Notes under the pieces: generated by a model
Told to the model about the DNA's origin: nothing
What the model saw: only the letters and a program-made list of their open reading frames with translations
The model's database searches: none
Position numbers and translations under genes: made by a program
Assembly: GCF_037975245.1 (NCBI RefSeq)
Contig: NC_092575.1
Coordinates: 9,828,001-9,892,000 of the forward strand
Direction of reading: 5' to 3'
Length of the DNA: 64,000 bases
From: Apostichopus japonicus
Taxonomy: Eukaryota > Echinodermata > Holothuroidea > Aspidochirotida > Stichopodidae
Part shown: one piece after another, positions 35,454 to 47,575 of the stretch
Layout: each line of letters starts with the position of its first letter
Position numbering within the stretch: the stretch's first letter is position 1

Positions 35454-35630
35454 TTTGGACGGTCACCATGGAAGTTGTGGAGTTTATGGATGAACCTCTC
35501 TCCAGTAATTTTTAGCTGCATGTATTTTGTTGTTGCTATTAATGTACTGTTAGTAGTATTAGCAATCTGCCAACCTTTGTAAATCAGAAACCTCAAACTT
35601 AACAAATAAAGATTGAGAGACACTGATGTG
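35454..35630 (+). CDS. Candidate terminal exon J with stop and AATAAA
   Basis: The acceptor is TATGTGCTTAATTGCAG. In phase 2 it encodes S-LDGHHGSCGVYG followed by TGA at 35491-35493. About 110 bases on there is AATAAA (35605-35610), then a TG-rich stretch (GATGTGTTGGTGTAATT), the order expected of a polyadenylation site. Coding therefore covers only 35454-35493. With exons G, H and I this gives a phase-consistent chain. The final CGVYG before the stop looks cut short, so a truncating mutation is possible. Confidence 0.4.
35605..35610 (+). promoter_or_regulatory. Candidate polyadenylation signal AATAAA
   Basis: A canonical hexamer, followed within 40 bases by a G/T-rich stretch. It lies 112 bases after the stop of candidate exon J. 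Confidence 0.45.
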
Positions 35631-37792
35631 TTGGTGTAATTAGTAAAGGCATTCTCTAGTTAAAGGTCGCAAATGGGATGAATCACCGCTCTGTGCTTGC
35701 TTGGAAAAGACTAAAACGACCGTTCCCTTTAGTTGGTTGATTTATAAGATTACAGATTTGTTTTGAAAATACTTGAAAGTGACTTATACCTGATCTATAT
35801 ATAAGATAGATATCTGCAGGAAAATGACCACTGGTTACCTTTGATCACTCATTTACACTCTTAAAACCTTTTAGAAGGTATTATAATTGAAAAACAGCCT
35901 AATATCTAACACAATATATTTCTTCTTTTTTTTTTTGCTTGTGCAACTTTAAAGGATTGGTTCAGGTGTTTGACATGTCTATTTTGTATGAAAGAGCACA
36001 AAAAGACAAAAAGAACAGTGAAGAAACTACCATGATAGCGTTAAGGAGATATGACACTTTGAAGATATCAAAATTTCTTTGTAAACGACTGGTGTAGAAA
36101 GACTTACTGTGCGGGTGTGACGTCACATCCTCACTTCCTTAACGATTGTGAATATATTTCTTGAAAAGTTATTTACATTTTAAATAATATAATAAAAAAT
36201 TATTCAGATGGTTAATCTCAAATACTTCCTTTGACTATATGAGATCTCCTGACATATCTTTGGGTTGAAAGTCATGAAATCTCACAAAATATTTAGAGAA
36301 AAAAAAAAGACTTTTCAGGAATGTGAGGATGTGACATCACAGCTAGTCAGATTTCAGCAGTTTCTACACAATCTGACAAAACTTTACACTTGAATATCTC
36401 TTTAACCGAAAAAGATATTTGAACAGTTTTTTCACCATTGTGTTTCTTTTATTGTCCTCTGTCATATAACATAAACATGTATGACAACTGAACCAATCAT
36501 TTAATTATTGTTAGTATTTGCAACCTGCATTTTCTTTTGCTATGTCATCATAATGTCCATGGTATACACAACAGCAAACATTTTGCCCAGGGTATATGTA
36601 CCTAAGAGGCTAAGAGACTTTACATTTCATTGCCTAGCAGCAAGTCCTTTAATGATCAATTGTAGACTCTCTAGCAACTGGGTCTCACAGAATCTAGAGT
36701 TTCAAAGGGTTTATGCACCAGATATTATCAGGTACTGTATGATTATTGCAGATATTATCAGGTACTGTATGATTTGGAGTCAATATCAGAAATCTCTGAG
36801 GACTGATCGTCAACATTGTAAATGTCATAATTTAGGGAACAGAATTGGTATTTGATCTACTCTCGGTATAATGGATGTAAGAATCTCCCAAAAAACACTG
36901 ATTGTAAAAAGAAGAGAAGAGAGAATGAAAAACTACTATGAGCTATAATTTATTCATATCAATTTATGTATACATCACTATATACCTACAGTGGGTATGT
37001 TATAGCTGTGTTTGCACGGCTATATAGTACTATACGTATAATGTGTACAGCTAACTTGATGGCCAGTGATGCGTAGATGATGCAAAAGCCACTAAAAAAT
37101 CATATAAAAATTAATTGCTGACTAATTAGTGCATTTTAAAACTTGATAAAATCATGTATAGGTATGTATCCAATTATTGCCAATTATCCCGTAAAGCAGG
37201 GATTTTTTGTTTCGATAAATCTTTGCTACGTGATCAGCAGAAATATTCCTTCATAGTGAACCTCACTGTCACTATAGTCGTGTTTCTCTTCAAATAATGA
37301 ATACAGTGTCTTAAGGTTTGAACATTTCCAGTATGCTTCTTTCCATGTTGTCTCTTCATATACACCCTTCAAAACTGTACGACAAAGTTTTAGAATGCAA
37401 AATTGTTATTACATACTCACCATGTTCTGAAGTACTATGTAAATGTAGCTAAGTTGCCCCATATTCAGTACATTTGTTACTCTCATTCAAAATCTGTTGA
37501 AATTTTCCAAAAATGACTTTTTGTTTCCAAGATATGCTCATTTGAAAGTTTTGATAAATCTGGGAAACTCATTCAATATTTGCAAACTACGATTTAAAAG
37601 TTTACCCTGAATTACAAGCCCACATATATCATTTTAATTATGTGATATTCCTCTTTTTAAGAAGACAATCAAATATTTCAAAAAATGGCCTTAGGGCACA
37701 AACCTTGGTTCAGTGTCCTTGAAACAAAGATTGTGAAAACAAATCGATAACATACTCACTGCCTGACTGTCCACAATTTTCCATGTAAAATG
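35631..37792. other. Noncoding stretch with a 29-base duplication
   Basis: No supported exon. At about 36719-36772 the string GATATTATCAGGTACTGTAT is repeated twice in tandem within a 115-codon frame that lacks splice context. Otherwise AT-rich. Confidence 0.5.
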
Positions 37793-38490
37793 CAGGTCAA
37801 GTTGATTCAGGTTGTGATCAGTCACAGAGTGTGCAGGTCAAGTTGAGTCCGGTTGTGATCAGTCACAGAGTGTACAGGTCAAATTGAGTGAGGTTGTGAT
37901 AAGACACGGAGTGTGCAGGTCAAGTTGAGTCAGGTTGTGATCAGTCATGGCGTGTACAGGTCAAATTGAGTGAGGTTGTGATCAGTCACGGAGTGTGCAG
38001 GTCAAGTTGACTAGGCCTGTGATCAGTCACAGAATGTGCAGGTCAAGTTGGTTCGGGCTGTGATCAGTCACGGAGTGTGCAGGTCAAGTTGAGTGAGGTT
38101 GTGATCAGTCACAGAGTGAACAGGTCAAGTTGAGTAAGGTTGTGACCAGTCGCGGAGTGTGCATGACAAGTATAGTCGGGTTATGATCAGTCACAGAATG
38201 TGCAAGTTGAGTCAAGTTGTGATGAGTCACAGAGTGTGCAGGTCAAGTTGAATAAGGTTGTGACCAGTCACGGAGTGTGCAGGTCAAGTTTAGTAGGGCT
38301 GTGATCAGTCACAGACTGTGCAGGTCAAGTTGAGTGAGGTTGTGATCAGTCACGGAGTGTGCAGGTCAAGTTGAGTACGGTTGTGATCAGTCACGGAGTG
38401 TGCAGGTCAAGTTGAGTAGGGCTGTGATCAGTCACGGACTGTGCTTGTCAAGTTGAGTCGGGTTGTGATCAGACACGGAGTGTACAGGCT
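37793..38490 (+). repeat. Minisatellite, 41-base unit, about 17 copies
   Basis: The unit is GTGCAGGTCAAGTTGAGTCA then GGTTGTGATCAGTCACGGAGT. Variants change ACAG/ACGG, GTGC/GTAC and GGTT/GGCT. Each unit contains one GCAGGTCAAGTT and one TGATCA. No continuous frame. Confidence 0.95.
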
Positions 38491-41094
38491 CAATACTGCC
38501 AAGTCTCTCAGTTAATTGGCATTTTAATAATGATGTGATATTTGTAATGCATACATTTTCAAATCTGCATGTCATACAACATGGCAAAATAAGATAATAA
38601 GAGACAAATAAGATTCAATACAGACTAAAACTTACATTGGAAAATGTCTGACAACTAGTATTGTACACAACAAACACTATGAGATACATCTTGCAATAAC
38701 TGAACTGCAGTTGCCTCCTTCAGAAGAATTTTTTTTTTTTTTTGTAACCTTAACTGCAAATTGAGATTGATCATGCCAGAAGTTAACCTTGAGAGAAATG
38801 AAATTATCCTCAAAGCTTTATTTGGAAAGTTTATTTTGGCAAATGGAGTGAGTTTGTTTGAGGTCATCTTATGAGTCAGGACATTTGCTTCTTTATATTT
38901 GAAATGTCTACCTTTTGAGATCTTTGGAATTTTCATGTGAAATATTCTCCAGAGATACAAGGGACTTGTAAATTTTATCTAAACCCTTTCCTTCATCAGC
39001 TAAAGATGATTTTGACATATATGTACATTAGAATACAGATGAAATTAATGACTAGCGGCAGTCTAGTTTAAGTCTGTTTAGAAGCCATACTCATTCAACG
39101 ATTATTGTTAAAGGTTATGTATCGTATTTATCAAACTTAGACACACTTCAAGATGTTGTCACCAAACATTGATGATCGAGTAATTAATTTCATTATACAG
39201 TTGTCTGAACATGTTTGCTTGCCAGTGTTAACCACAATCAAATAGCAAAAGAGAATTAAAATAAATTTTTAGGCTCTACATAAACAATTTTGCAACAAAA
39301 CTTGGCTATCGATGCTAATGAAGGTGCAGCATTAATGTAATTGGCTTTTAGTATCAGAAAGAGTATCATAACTTCACCCAAATCAACACAAAGGAGCTGC
39401 CTTAAGATCCTGAACTACATATTTTAACTTTCCCTGTTATTATATCTAATGTTTTTCTCATTGCTTAAATATTATCCTTAAATATTATCCTGCTTAAATA
39501 TAACAGGATGATGTTAGACAGATTAGTAGTCTTCATGTCTTCATAGTTAACTGCTTTTCAAAATAATCTTCTATTTTGGAGCTCGATATTGATAACATAC
39601 AGTACCATTGTACATGTCAGATTTGTAGCGCACAAAACATAACCATGCTATAGAATTACAACCTTGACTAAAAGCTGTGCTTTTAAATTGTCTATGTACA
39701 ACATATCCAAATTAATTTTATGCCAAGAGTCACTGTTTATACTATAATGTTTACTTAAAACATAAATTGTCTTCGAAATTGATTTTAAGTTTTCTCACAT
39801 AAAAGCATCAAATTTATCTTCGAAATTGATTTTTCACAAAAATCTGTGGCTCAGGTACAGTAATATGCTTTGAATATTAACCCCATGTAAAATATGCTAT
39901 TAGATCAGGGCACATGGTACATGTGAACAATTTCTTTGAATATTATTTTATAGACATATATGTGCCCATTTTACCAATTCTTCTGTTGCTATATAAAGAA
40001 AGGCACATTTTTAAATATTTCTCAGTTTTGATAGATATCGCTTTACTGCAAATGTAGTCTACGATATACAGAAAGGTACTCTTATGATTTTCTACACAAG
40101 TTCTTAAAGGCTAGATTCTCAGAGAGCCATTTTACCAATTTCTTGTAAATACTAGTACAATTCACAGCACACCTGGATAATCATTCTTCTACTCTTCCTA
40201 CAATGGATAGAACAACTTCAGCAGCACATTCTCAACATATGAATTATAGTTCCTGAATCTGTTTATGCTGCAGTTTATGAATTTATCCAAGCATATTGTA
40301 ACAAATTGTCATCAAAGTAAACCTAGTCATTGTCGTCCTGGTTGTTTATGGAAGAAACGATCATTGCAGCAATGCATATTGATTCAAGTGAAGGCCACTG
40401 GCTTTCAATTGGCTCAGTCATGAAGCTTGCTATAGTCTGTGCACTGAAGATACAAAACTCAAGGTTCCTCTATGGTCATATCTTGGAGATTGCAATGCTG
40501 ATGACTTCAGTCATGGTGGATGTAGAGAGTTGGCAAGGATGAGAACATTTATAGGCAAAGATGAGTAGTTTGACTGGTGGAGAGAGCATGCATGGGGGGA
40601 GAAATCAAGGTATGGACAATAGCTCTTGTGTAGCGTTCATTGTGTAGTGTTTTGATGTGGTCATTAGATGTAGGTCAATGTAATTGAACAATAAATACTA
40701 TCTTAAGTTATATTTCAATGCTTGACTGAGTTTATGAGTTAATTTTGTTCACAGTGTTTATATTACAAGTAAATGTCACAAGCCATTCTTTTAAAGTGAA
40801 ATTTGGATTTAGTCACCCATATTGTTACATGTGTTTACCAGTGTTGGCACTCTCTTGATTGATTAATATCTTTCTCTTTCTGGTAAAATATCATGGCGAT
40901 TACTGAGTATAACGTGCAGTGTACATGAGCCTCTTAAACAAATCATGATAATTGCAGTTGACTGTCAACGGTATAGGCCTCAAGTGTTAACATGCTAAAA
41001 TTGTCCAACTTGACATTTTCAATAGTACCTTCCTGACAGCTTGTTCTGGTCCTGAAAGCTGGTTATCGCCAAATAGTGAGGAATGACATGATCA
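38491..41094. other. Noncoding DNA, nothing recognised
   Basis: About 2.6 kb of AT-rich DNA with no exon, no element boundary and no RNA gene visible. A 70-codon ORF at 40330 has no splice sites or family resemblance. Confidence 0.45.
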
Positions 41095-42155
41095 AACATT
41101 GAGAAGTGTGCCCAGATAGTTAGGAGTGTGACCATGTGGTTAGGGGGTGTCCACATGGTTAGGGGTGTGTCCACATAATGAGGAGTGTGCCCACATAATG
41201 AGTAGTGTGCCCACATAATGAGGACTGTGCACAAATAGTGAGGAGTGTGCTCACATAGTGAGGAGTGTGCCCACAAAGTGAGGAGTGCACCCACATAGTG
41301 AGGAGTGCTCCCATAGTGAGGAATGTCCTGCCAACATAGTGAGGAGTGTGCCCACATAGTGAGGAGTGTGCTCACATAGTGAGGAGTGCCCACATAGTGA
41401 GGAGTGTGCTCATATAGTGAGGAGTGCCCACATAATTAGGAGTGTGCTCACATAGTGAGGAGTGCCCACATACTGAGGAGTGTGCCCACATAGTCAGGAG
41501 TGTGCCCACATAGTGAGGAGTGCGCCCACATACTGAGGAGTGTGCCCACATACTGTAGTGAGGAGTGTGCTCACATAGTGAGGAGTGCCCACATAGTGAG
41601 GAGTGTGCTCATATAGTGAGGAGTGCCCATATAATTAGGAGTGTGCTCATATAGTGAGGAGTGTGCCCACATAATGAGTAGTGTGCCCACATAGTAAGTA
41701 GTATGCCCACATAGTGAGTAGTGTGCCCATATACTGAGGAATGCCCACATAGTGAGGAGTGTGCTCACATAGTGAGCAGTGCCCACATAGTGAGGAATGT
41801 GCCCACATTATGAGTAGTGTGCCCTCATATTGAGTAGTGTGCCCACATAGTGAGTAGTATGCTCACATAATTAGTGGTGTGCCGACATAATTAGTGGTGT
41901 GCCCGCATAGTGAGTAGTGTGCCTGCCCACATAGTGAGTAGTGTGCTCATATACTGAGGAGTGTGCTCACATAGTGAGGAGTGCCCACATAGTGAGGAGT
42001 ACCCACATAGTGAGGAGTGTGCCCACATATTGAGTAGTGTGCCCTCATATTGAGAAGTGTGCCCACATAGTGAGTAGTATGCTCACATAATTAGTGGTGT
42101 GCCCACAAAGTGAGTTGTCAGCCCACATAGTGAGTAGTGTGCTCACATAGTGAGT
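41095..42155 (+). repeat. Minisatellite, 20/17-base unit, more than 50 copies
   Basis: The basic unit is GTGAGGAGTGTGCCCACATA. A 17-base form (GTGAGGAGTGCCCACATA less one base) and forms with CTCACATA or GAGTAGT also occur. Longer blocks are duplicated within the array (compare 41360-41470 with 41570-41680). The minus-strand frames of 124 and 71 codons (CEHTPHYV-type) only reflect the repeat. Confidence 0.95.
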
Positions 42156-43635
42156 AACTGAAGAGCTGTATTTCATCTTCAAATTTATGTTTCTGTACAT
42201 GGCATCCTGAAGTACAATGTCATTTATACCATTAATGTCATTTTTTCTGGGTTGCTTGGATCTGCTGTACTTTCTTCTAGTGTGTAATCAACATTGCTCT
42301 GGACATGTGTAGGCCTACATAGATAAGTTAGTCTCACATGATAAATTGAAAATGGAACATAGGAGCTTGTTTTCACTGTGTTTGATATTTGCATATTTTT
42401 AAAATCAGTATAGCATTAATTAAGGCCTTTTCTGAATATGCTAGACTATGAACACCATATAATGCATCCTGTTATAAATGCATAGCCTACAAATGAATGC
42501 CTATCATAACATTTATTTGGTTTAAATGATACTTTTTTCACATTTGAAAGGTTCTCTGTACATTGTGTACAATCACATTATTTTGATGCGGTAACTTCTT
42601 TTCCATAGGAGTTAAAACAAAATGAACTCCATGATAAAGCACTGTACATCTGTGAAATGCTGCTTGACCATTATTATAGCAGAGAAGCAAGGATAAATAT
42701 CCCTATATACTGAAAAAAATATGCTTGAGACATGATATGGATTCCTACAGTGACATAGTCGGCCTAGTATAAATAAATTCCCGGTAATTTATAGGACTCA
42801 ACTTGTTCGAACACATGTAATGGCAGGAGCAATTATCAGTGCATGTCTGTCCTGTGTATATCATTTAAGGTAAAAGATTGCACGAAAAGAGACCAATACA
42901 ACATGGTTTACAAAACATGTCTGTGTCTGTTGACATGTTCATTAACAAAACTGTAATTTGCTCCTACTTTACAAAACGACCAATAAATGTGGTAATTGAA
43001 TTAGTCCTTTTATCATAATAATGTGATTGTAAAGACCCTATCAATACTAAAAGAAAGGATTTAGACATCGGTTTCTGGGTGTTCACAATGGGATGCATAA
43101 TACAGTTTTAAAGTAATAAAACAATAAACATGATATATATATATATGCTTTATAAGATGGTCAACTACTGATGAAGGTGTTCTACATAAACATTGTGATA
43201 TATTTAGAATCAATGCCAAAACCAACACATATATACGATAGAGGTAGTTTGGATTAGATTTACTCATTTACTAAATGATCATTTATTTAGTGAAATGATT
43301 TGCCATATAGCACCTGCCACTGTTTGTGCACCAAAATTAATGAACGTGACGTGTAGTGGCTCTTATACCTATTTTGACCTTTGAAAGCTCACGTTTCCAT
43401 CAAATAATTGGTATCAAGTATGAAATGTTCTGTTTACTGGAATGAAGTTGCCTTTGCAATGGAGAAGCAGTGGAGTGTCAGATATAATTTGTGTATCATT
43501 TACATGCTGATATACAAAGAAAACAAATTATAAAAGAAAGTTCTGTTAATTGCCTATCAACAGAAAGTTTGATTTTTTTTATTCATTTCAGATATGGCAG
43601 TATCATACAGCAATAACTTGTATGGTGTATTTATG
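42156..43635. other. Noncoding DNA, nothing recognised
   Basis: AT-rich and without supported features. A short TA run lies at about 43133-43146. Confidence 0.45.
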
Positions 43636-43639
43636 TATA

Positions 43640-44178
43640 GTGTAGGGAATTATTTTTTAATTCATTTATTTGTTTTATCTCCAATTGTATACAATGGGAA
43701 AGGAAGTCGCCTATAAAGTCTTAAAAAGACTTAACAAAGTAGGAGACCCCCTGGAAGAAAAGGAAAAAATGTACAATAAATAATACAGTATATATACATA
43801 AAGATTATATATACAATAATAATAACCTGATCATGCTGAGATGGATACATGAATAGATTATATAATACTAGTACGAGTTAATAAATTCCTTTTTCAAATG
43901 TCTGGTGAATGTTGGTTTGAAGGTATAGACTTAAACTATGTTGATAGATCATTCCAAATTTGTATTGCTCTATTACGAAGACCGGATTTCCCTATGTTAC
44001 AATGGTCAAAATTGCAATGAGCGTTGTCTTGTGTGATGGTTATGTAAGACTCTGTTACTACATATAAAGTCATTAAAAGTGACTGGCAGTAATCCATTCC
44101 ATGCTTTCTAAGCAAACGTAGCAACCTTGACTGTTATAATATCACCAGGTTTTAATAAATTTAGGGACTTAAATTCAT
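43640..44178 (-). mobile_element. LINE remnant: C-terminal end of a reverse-transcriptase ORF and its 3' UTR
   Basis: On the minus strand the frame reads FKSLNLLKPGDIITVKVATF, a stop, KAWNGLLPVTFNDFI and HHTRQRSLQF. After a frameshift it reads GKSGLRNRAIQIWNDLST and ends near 43936. The order (a short conserved block, NGLLP..FNDF, H.TR, then GLRNRAIQIWNDL) is typical of the end of LINE polyproteins of the CR1/L2/Jockey type. Downstream on the minus strand a 3' UTR with GACTTCCTTTCCCATTGTAT and AAACAAATAAATGAATT follows. Stops and a frameshift show it is dead. Confidence 0.7.
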
Positions 44179-44398
44179 TTATGTATGTATGTATGTATGT
44201 ATGTATGTATGTATGTATGTATGTATGTATGTATGTATGTATGTATGTATGTATGTATGTATGTATGTATGTATGTATGTATGTATGTATGTATGTATGT
44301 ATGTATGGGTGTATGTATGTATGTATGTATGTATGTATGTATGTATGTATGTATGTATGTATGTATGTATGTATGTATGTATGTATGTATGTATGTAG
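44179..44398 (+). repeat. (ATGT)n microsatellite, about 220 bases
   Basis: Nearly perfect tetranucleotide array with one ATGG interruption near 44306. All three forward frames and the reverse read as (MYVC)n or (YIHT)n, which explains the long ORFs here. Confidence 0.98.
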
Positions 44399-44528
44399 GT
44401 ATTTTTTTTTCTTTCTTTCTTTCTTGGGAGTCCTTTACCTTGTTAAGCCTGAATTGGCTTTTTAGAGGACTTCCCTCCACATGTTTATATTTATTATCTG
44501 TGGAAAATCAAATAAATCAAATCAAATA
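44399..44528 (+). mobile_element. LINE/SINE 3' tail with (AAATC)n end
   Basis: The segment runs from a T/TTTC stretch through AAGCCTGAATTGGCTTTTTA then GAGGACTTCCCTCCACATG, TTATTATCTGTGGAAA and ends TCAAATAAATCAAATCAAAT. Such a pentamer-repeat tail is usual for CR1/L2-type elements of invertebrate deuterostomes. It is in the opposite orientation to the LINE remnant at its left, with the microsatellite between. Confidence 0.6.
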
Positions 44529-44776
44529 TGCCACTAGTATGTTCAAGTGGTGGGGCATTAGCAATGTGACGTATAGCCCTCTTTTGGAGAATATTTAGGC
44601 GGTCAATGTTAGGCGGTCAATGTTAGGCAGTTAATGTCAATTAAATATAACCAGTACATTCCATGTGACATGTTTCTGTATCTGTCAGCTTGAAACATAG
44701 TTGTGTACCTAACCTTGATATTGATGTGGTCCACAAAAGTGAAGTGTATTTTGCAAAGGTCAAAGGGCCCTCTTTC

Positions 44777-45061
44777 TTATCTCTCAAAATAGGCCATCTT
44801 ATTTGTTACTTTGTTTGTCTTAAGTCTGTGAATGTGGTGGGCGGGCATGCGGCTGACTGGTTGGGAGTGGGATATTTCCCTGTTTTTTTTTTTGTGGCAA
44901 ATTTGAAGGTCAGGAAGGCCATCAAACTTGCTGACAATTTCAGACCTCAGCCGATTCAATAAAGCAATGGCGTATCTGTTGTGAGCTGCCCTTGGAGAGA
45001 CAAATTCAGCAGTTCTAGGTCTTTTTTGGCTCTTTCTTTCACTATTCCCAACATCAGCCAA
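44777..45061 (-). other. Unassigned minus-strand ORF, 94 codons
   Basis: The frame starts MADVGNSERKSQKRPRTAEF and continues VSPRAAHNRYAIALLNRLRS, EIVSKFDGLPDLQICHKK. It begins with ATG and reads as plausible protein for its first 60 codons, ending weakly over a poly-A stretch. It lies upstream of, and divergent from, the TATA promoter at 45185. Its residues do not match a family known to me. It may be a fragment of a transposable element ORF1 or a real small exon. Confidence 0.25.
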
Positions 45062-45184
45062 AATTGGCTAATTCTTTAACAATTCCCTACATCAGCCAAA
45101 ATTGGTGGATTAACTGTTTCCTACATTGGCCAAACTAAGCAATTGTTAAGTATATCATTTGTATGACCGGTAGTATCGAAAACG

Positions 45185-45220
45185 TATAAAAGGGGTGAAA
45201 TTCTGCTTAGAGGTTCACTT
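45185..45220 (+). promoter_or_regulatory. Candidate core promoter: TATA box plus initiator
   Basis: TATAAAAGGGG at 45185-45195 is followed by TTCACTT at 45214-45220. The A at 45217 is 32 bases from the first T of the TATA box, the spacing expected for a polymerase II start. A candidate noncoding first exon would run from 45217 to AGAG|GTATCG (45302) or ATAG|GTATTT (45319). It lies 2.9 kb upstream of the giant coding exon. Activity is inferred. Confidence 0.4.
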
Positions 45221-45320
45221 GTGGTTCGAGGTTCACCGACTCGGATAGCTGGAGTCAATCCAATAGGCAAATTATTTACAAGTTAGCAGTGGTCTCTGAG
45301 AGGTATCGTAGTCTGATAGG

Positions 45321-47390
45321 TATTTCTACTGGCACTGAACAGCAGTGCATGTAGCTAGGAGGCATTGCTTTTGTAGTAACCATGCAATTTACCGAACATT
45401 ATTTAACTATTTTATCACACATTTTTCTTTCATATTGTTCTCATTGAGAACAAATATAAGTATTTACCGCTTGACAACTCTTCCCACATTTTCTTTTCCA
45501 ATCATGCTCTCCGCGAACGCAACAATATTTGCATCAAAACATGTTTTGAGCCAGATGATATGACATCCTAATATTAAAGTTATGTTTATATTCTTGTTAG
45601 TACGATAATTTACTCTGAATTCTGACATTAAATCTTAAAGAATACAATTCTGTATCTTTAGAAGATAACTTCAGGCAGTTTTGCTTTTGGGATTTCTGGC
45701 TTTTAAGATTTTCATCTTTGAAATATGCTAAAACTTTGTAATGCTCCTATAATGCTTAATTGACCAGGACGTCTGCTCCTCAGTACAGGCCTGAATATTA
45801 ATGTTGTTCCTTTGTTTTATAAATTTTAATAACTGAACCAAACCATGTTCATTAATCTTCATATACTCAAGAGAGCAACCCTGGACGACAAACACCAGTT
45901 TTTTTTCCCTTGAATTTTTTAATGCATTGTAAACATGTTATTGCAGGCGATAAAAGTCTCATGTTTTCCATTGAGTTTTGCAGTGCACTACTGGTCTTGT
46001 GTGTTAGACTAAGTAGTCCAGCCACTTCATATGATGAGCCTCAGATATTTCAAGGATCATCTTCCAAAAGTTAAATGGGGTATAGAAATAGAAGGAGTGT
46101 TTGGTAATCATCTACAATATGTAAAAAGTAATATTGTGCCCATACTGCCTAAAGTAACCCTTTAATGCCAATGAACAATTTCTTTGAATTGGCATAGTAT
46201 TGGTATAATTAAGCGTACACACCCTTTCAAAAGTTCTTATTATGCACCCTTGCATTTAGACCTTAATTATAAACCTAATTTATGATCATACTATGCTACA
46301 GACTAGCACCATTTGACCTCTAGAATTTCAACCTCAGGGGGGGGGGGAGGGGAGAAGACCCTATATCCCATACATGGGGGCCACGTTCAATGATTCAATC
46401 ACCTCAGGCCGTACCTCATTATCAAAATCTTAGGTCTGTCCATTCATGATAACTTCTACATTAACACTGAAATGAGACATCTGTGTATAAATATGAAATT
46501 TAGTGAGTTCTTTAACTTATTGATATACTTCTCTTATCCCCTACAATTTGCCCAATCAAATAAAAGTGTTTGTTAAGAGACTGTTTTGAAATGTGATGGT
46601 ACACTCTCTTTAACACATCTGTTGTATAATCACTCTCCTAGGACAGGTATAATTCCTAACTTGAAGACCTCTGAATAAATTTTGATCAATTTCTCTCACT
46701 TAGTGCATAGTATTTTTGTGCAAAACCCTTGCATATATGGTCTTCTATTATATGTGAAATTTTTCATTTGTTCTATTTAAAATAGTGCATTGCAGAGCTG
46801 TTGTTGAGAGTTGCTTGAAATCATCCAAGCTGGCATAACTTAGTAGCCATGGCAACCATTGACTTAAGGAAACGTGTTGAGAAGATCTTTTGGCTTGTTA
46901 AACGAAGCTGAAATACATGTTATAGGGCAGTTTGAATAATTGCTTCTATCATTTATTTGACTTGATAATTGACATTTGATAATAATCATTTTACATTTCT
47001 CAGGAAATAGAAGTTTGCATTACAGAGTTTGATGCAAAATGAAGCTCACGTGAGCTGTGCATGTTAGATTAAGGATTGTAAGGTAAAATTTGAAGCAAGA
47101 AACTATGTTATTACATCATATCAGTCTTTAGAGTAGCTTAAAAACTAACATTGTTCTTGTCCACTCTCTGTGTCATGTGTAGAAACCTTTAACACCTTTC
47201 TGTAAGATGCCGAAATTACTATACCATCCTGGTTGATGTGGTATGCTGGAAACTGCAATGATATTTCTGTTTTCTAGGAAATGTCAGCCCAGCATGTGTA
47301 GGGTCTCTTAAATGTAAAATATTACTCAGACAGCTGTGACACAGGTAGTTCGCTTGCCAGTAGTTGGATCTAGAGTGGAATCTGACGCTA
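45321..47390. other. Noncoding DNA, nothing recognised
   Basis: No repeat boundary or exon was recognised except a G run at 46337-46346. It is read here as intron or upstream sequence of the giant exon. Confidence 0.4.
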
Positions 47391-47395
47391 TGATT

Positions 47396-47517
47396 TGAAT
47401 TACGTTGTAGGAAGCTATTGCCTAAGTACGTGGTGCTCTTCTGCTGTCTTCTGCTGTTGAATTACGTTGTAGGAAGCTATTCCCTACGTACGGGGTGCAT
47501 TTTTGCTGTTTCTTGTT
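47396..47517 (+). repeat. Two-copy tandem repeat, about 61 bases
   Basis: TTGAATTACGTTGTAGGAAG is followed by CTATTGCCTAAGTACGTGGT in the first copy and CTATTCCCTACGTACGGGGT in the second. Confidence 0.8.
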
Positions 47518-47575
47518 TTGTCCAGCTAGCCTATCCTGCATTTATGGACTAGTAAACTATGTTACAATAACATAG

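Noticed and set aside
36508-36855. 115-codon ORF
   Set aside because: Contains a 29-base tandem duplication, has no splice sites in matching phase and no domain-like pattern.
37793-38490. CRISPR-like array
   Set aside because: Units are contiguous without unique spacers, and the genome is eukaryotic; it is a minisatellite.
40330-40542. 70-codon ORF with plausible residues
   Set aside because: No acceptor or donor at its edges and no resemblance to any family; kept as noncoding.
41019-41786. Minus-strand ORFs of 124 and 71 codons with CEHTPHYV-type repeats
   Set aside because: They follow the 20-base unit (20 is not a multiple of 3) and are open by composition; no start or splice context.
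44127-44598. ORFs of 69-137 codons, (MYVC)n and (YIHT)n
   Set aside because: Any frame through (ATGT)n is open; no unique flanking coding sequence.
45221-45260. tRNA-like B box in GGTTCGAGGTTCACC
   Set aside because: No A box at the right distance and no cloverleaf could be drawn.
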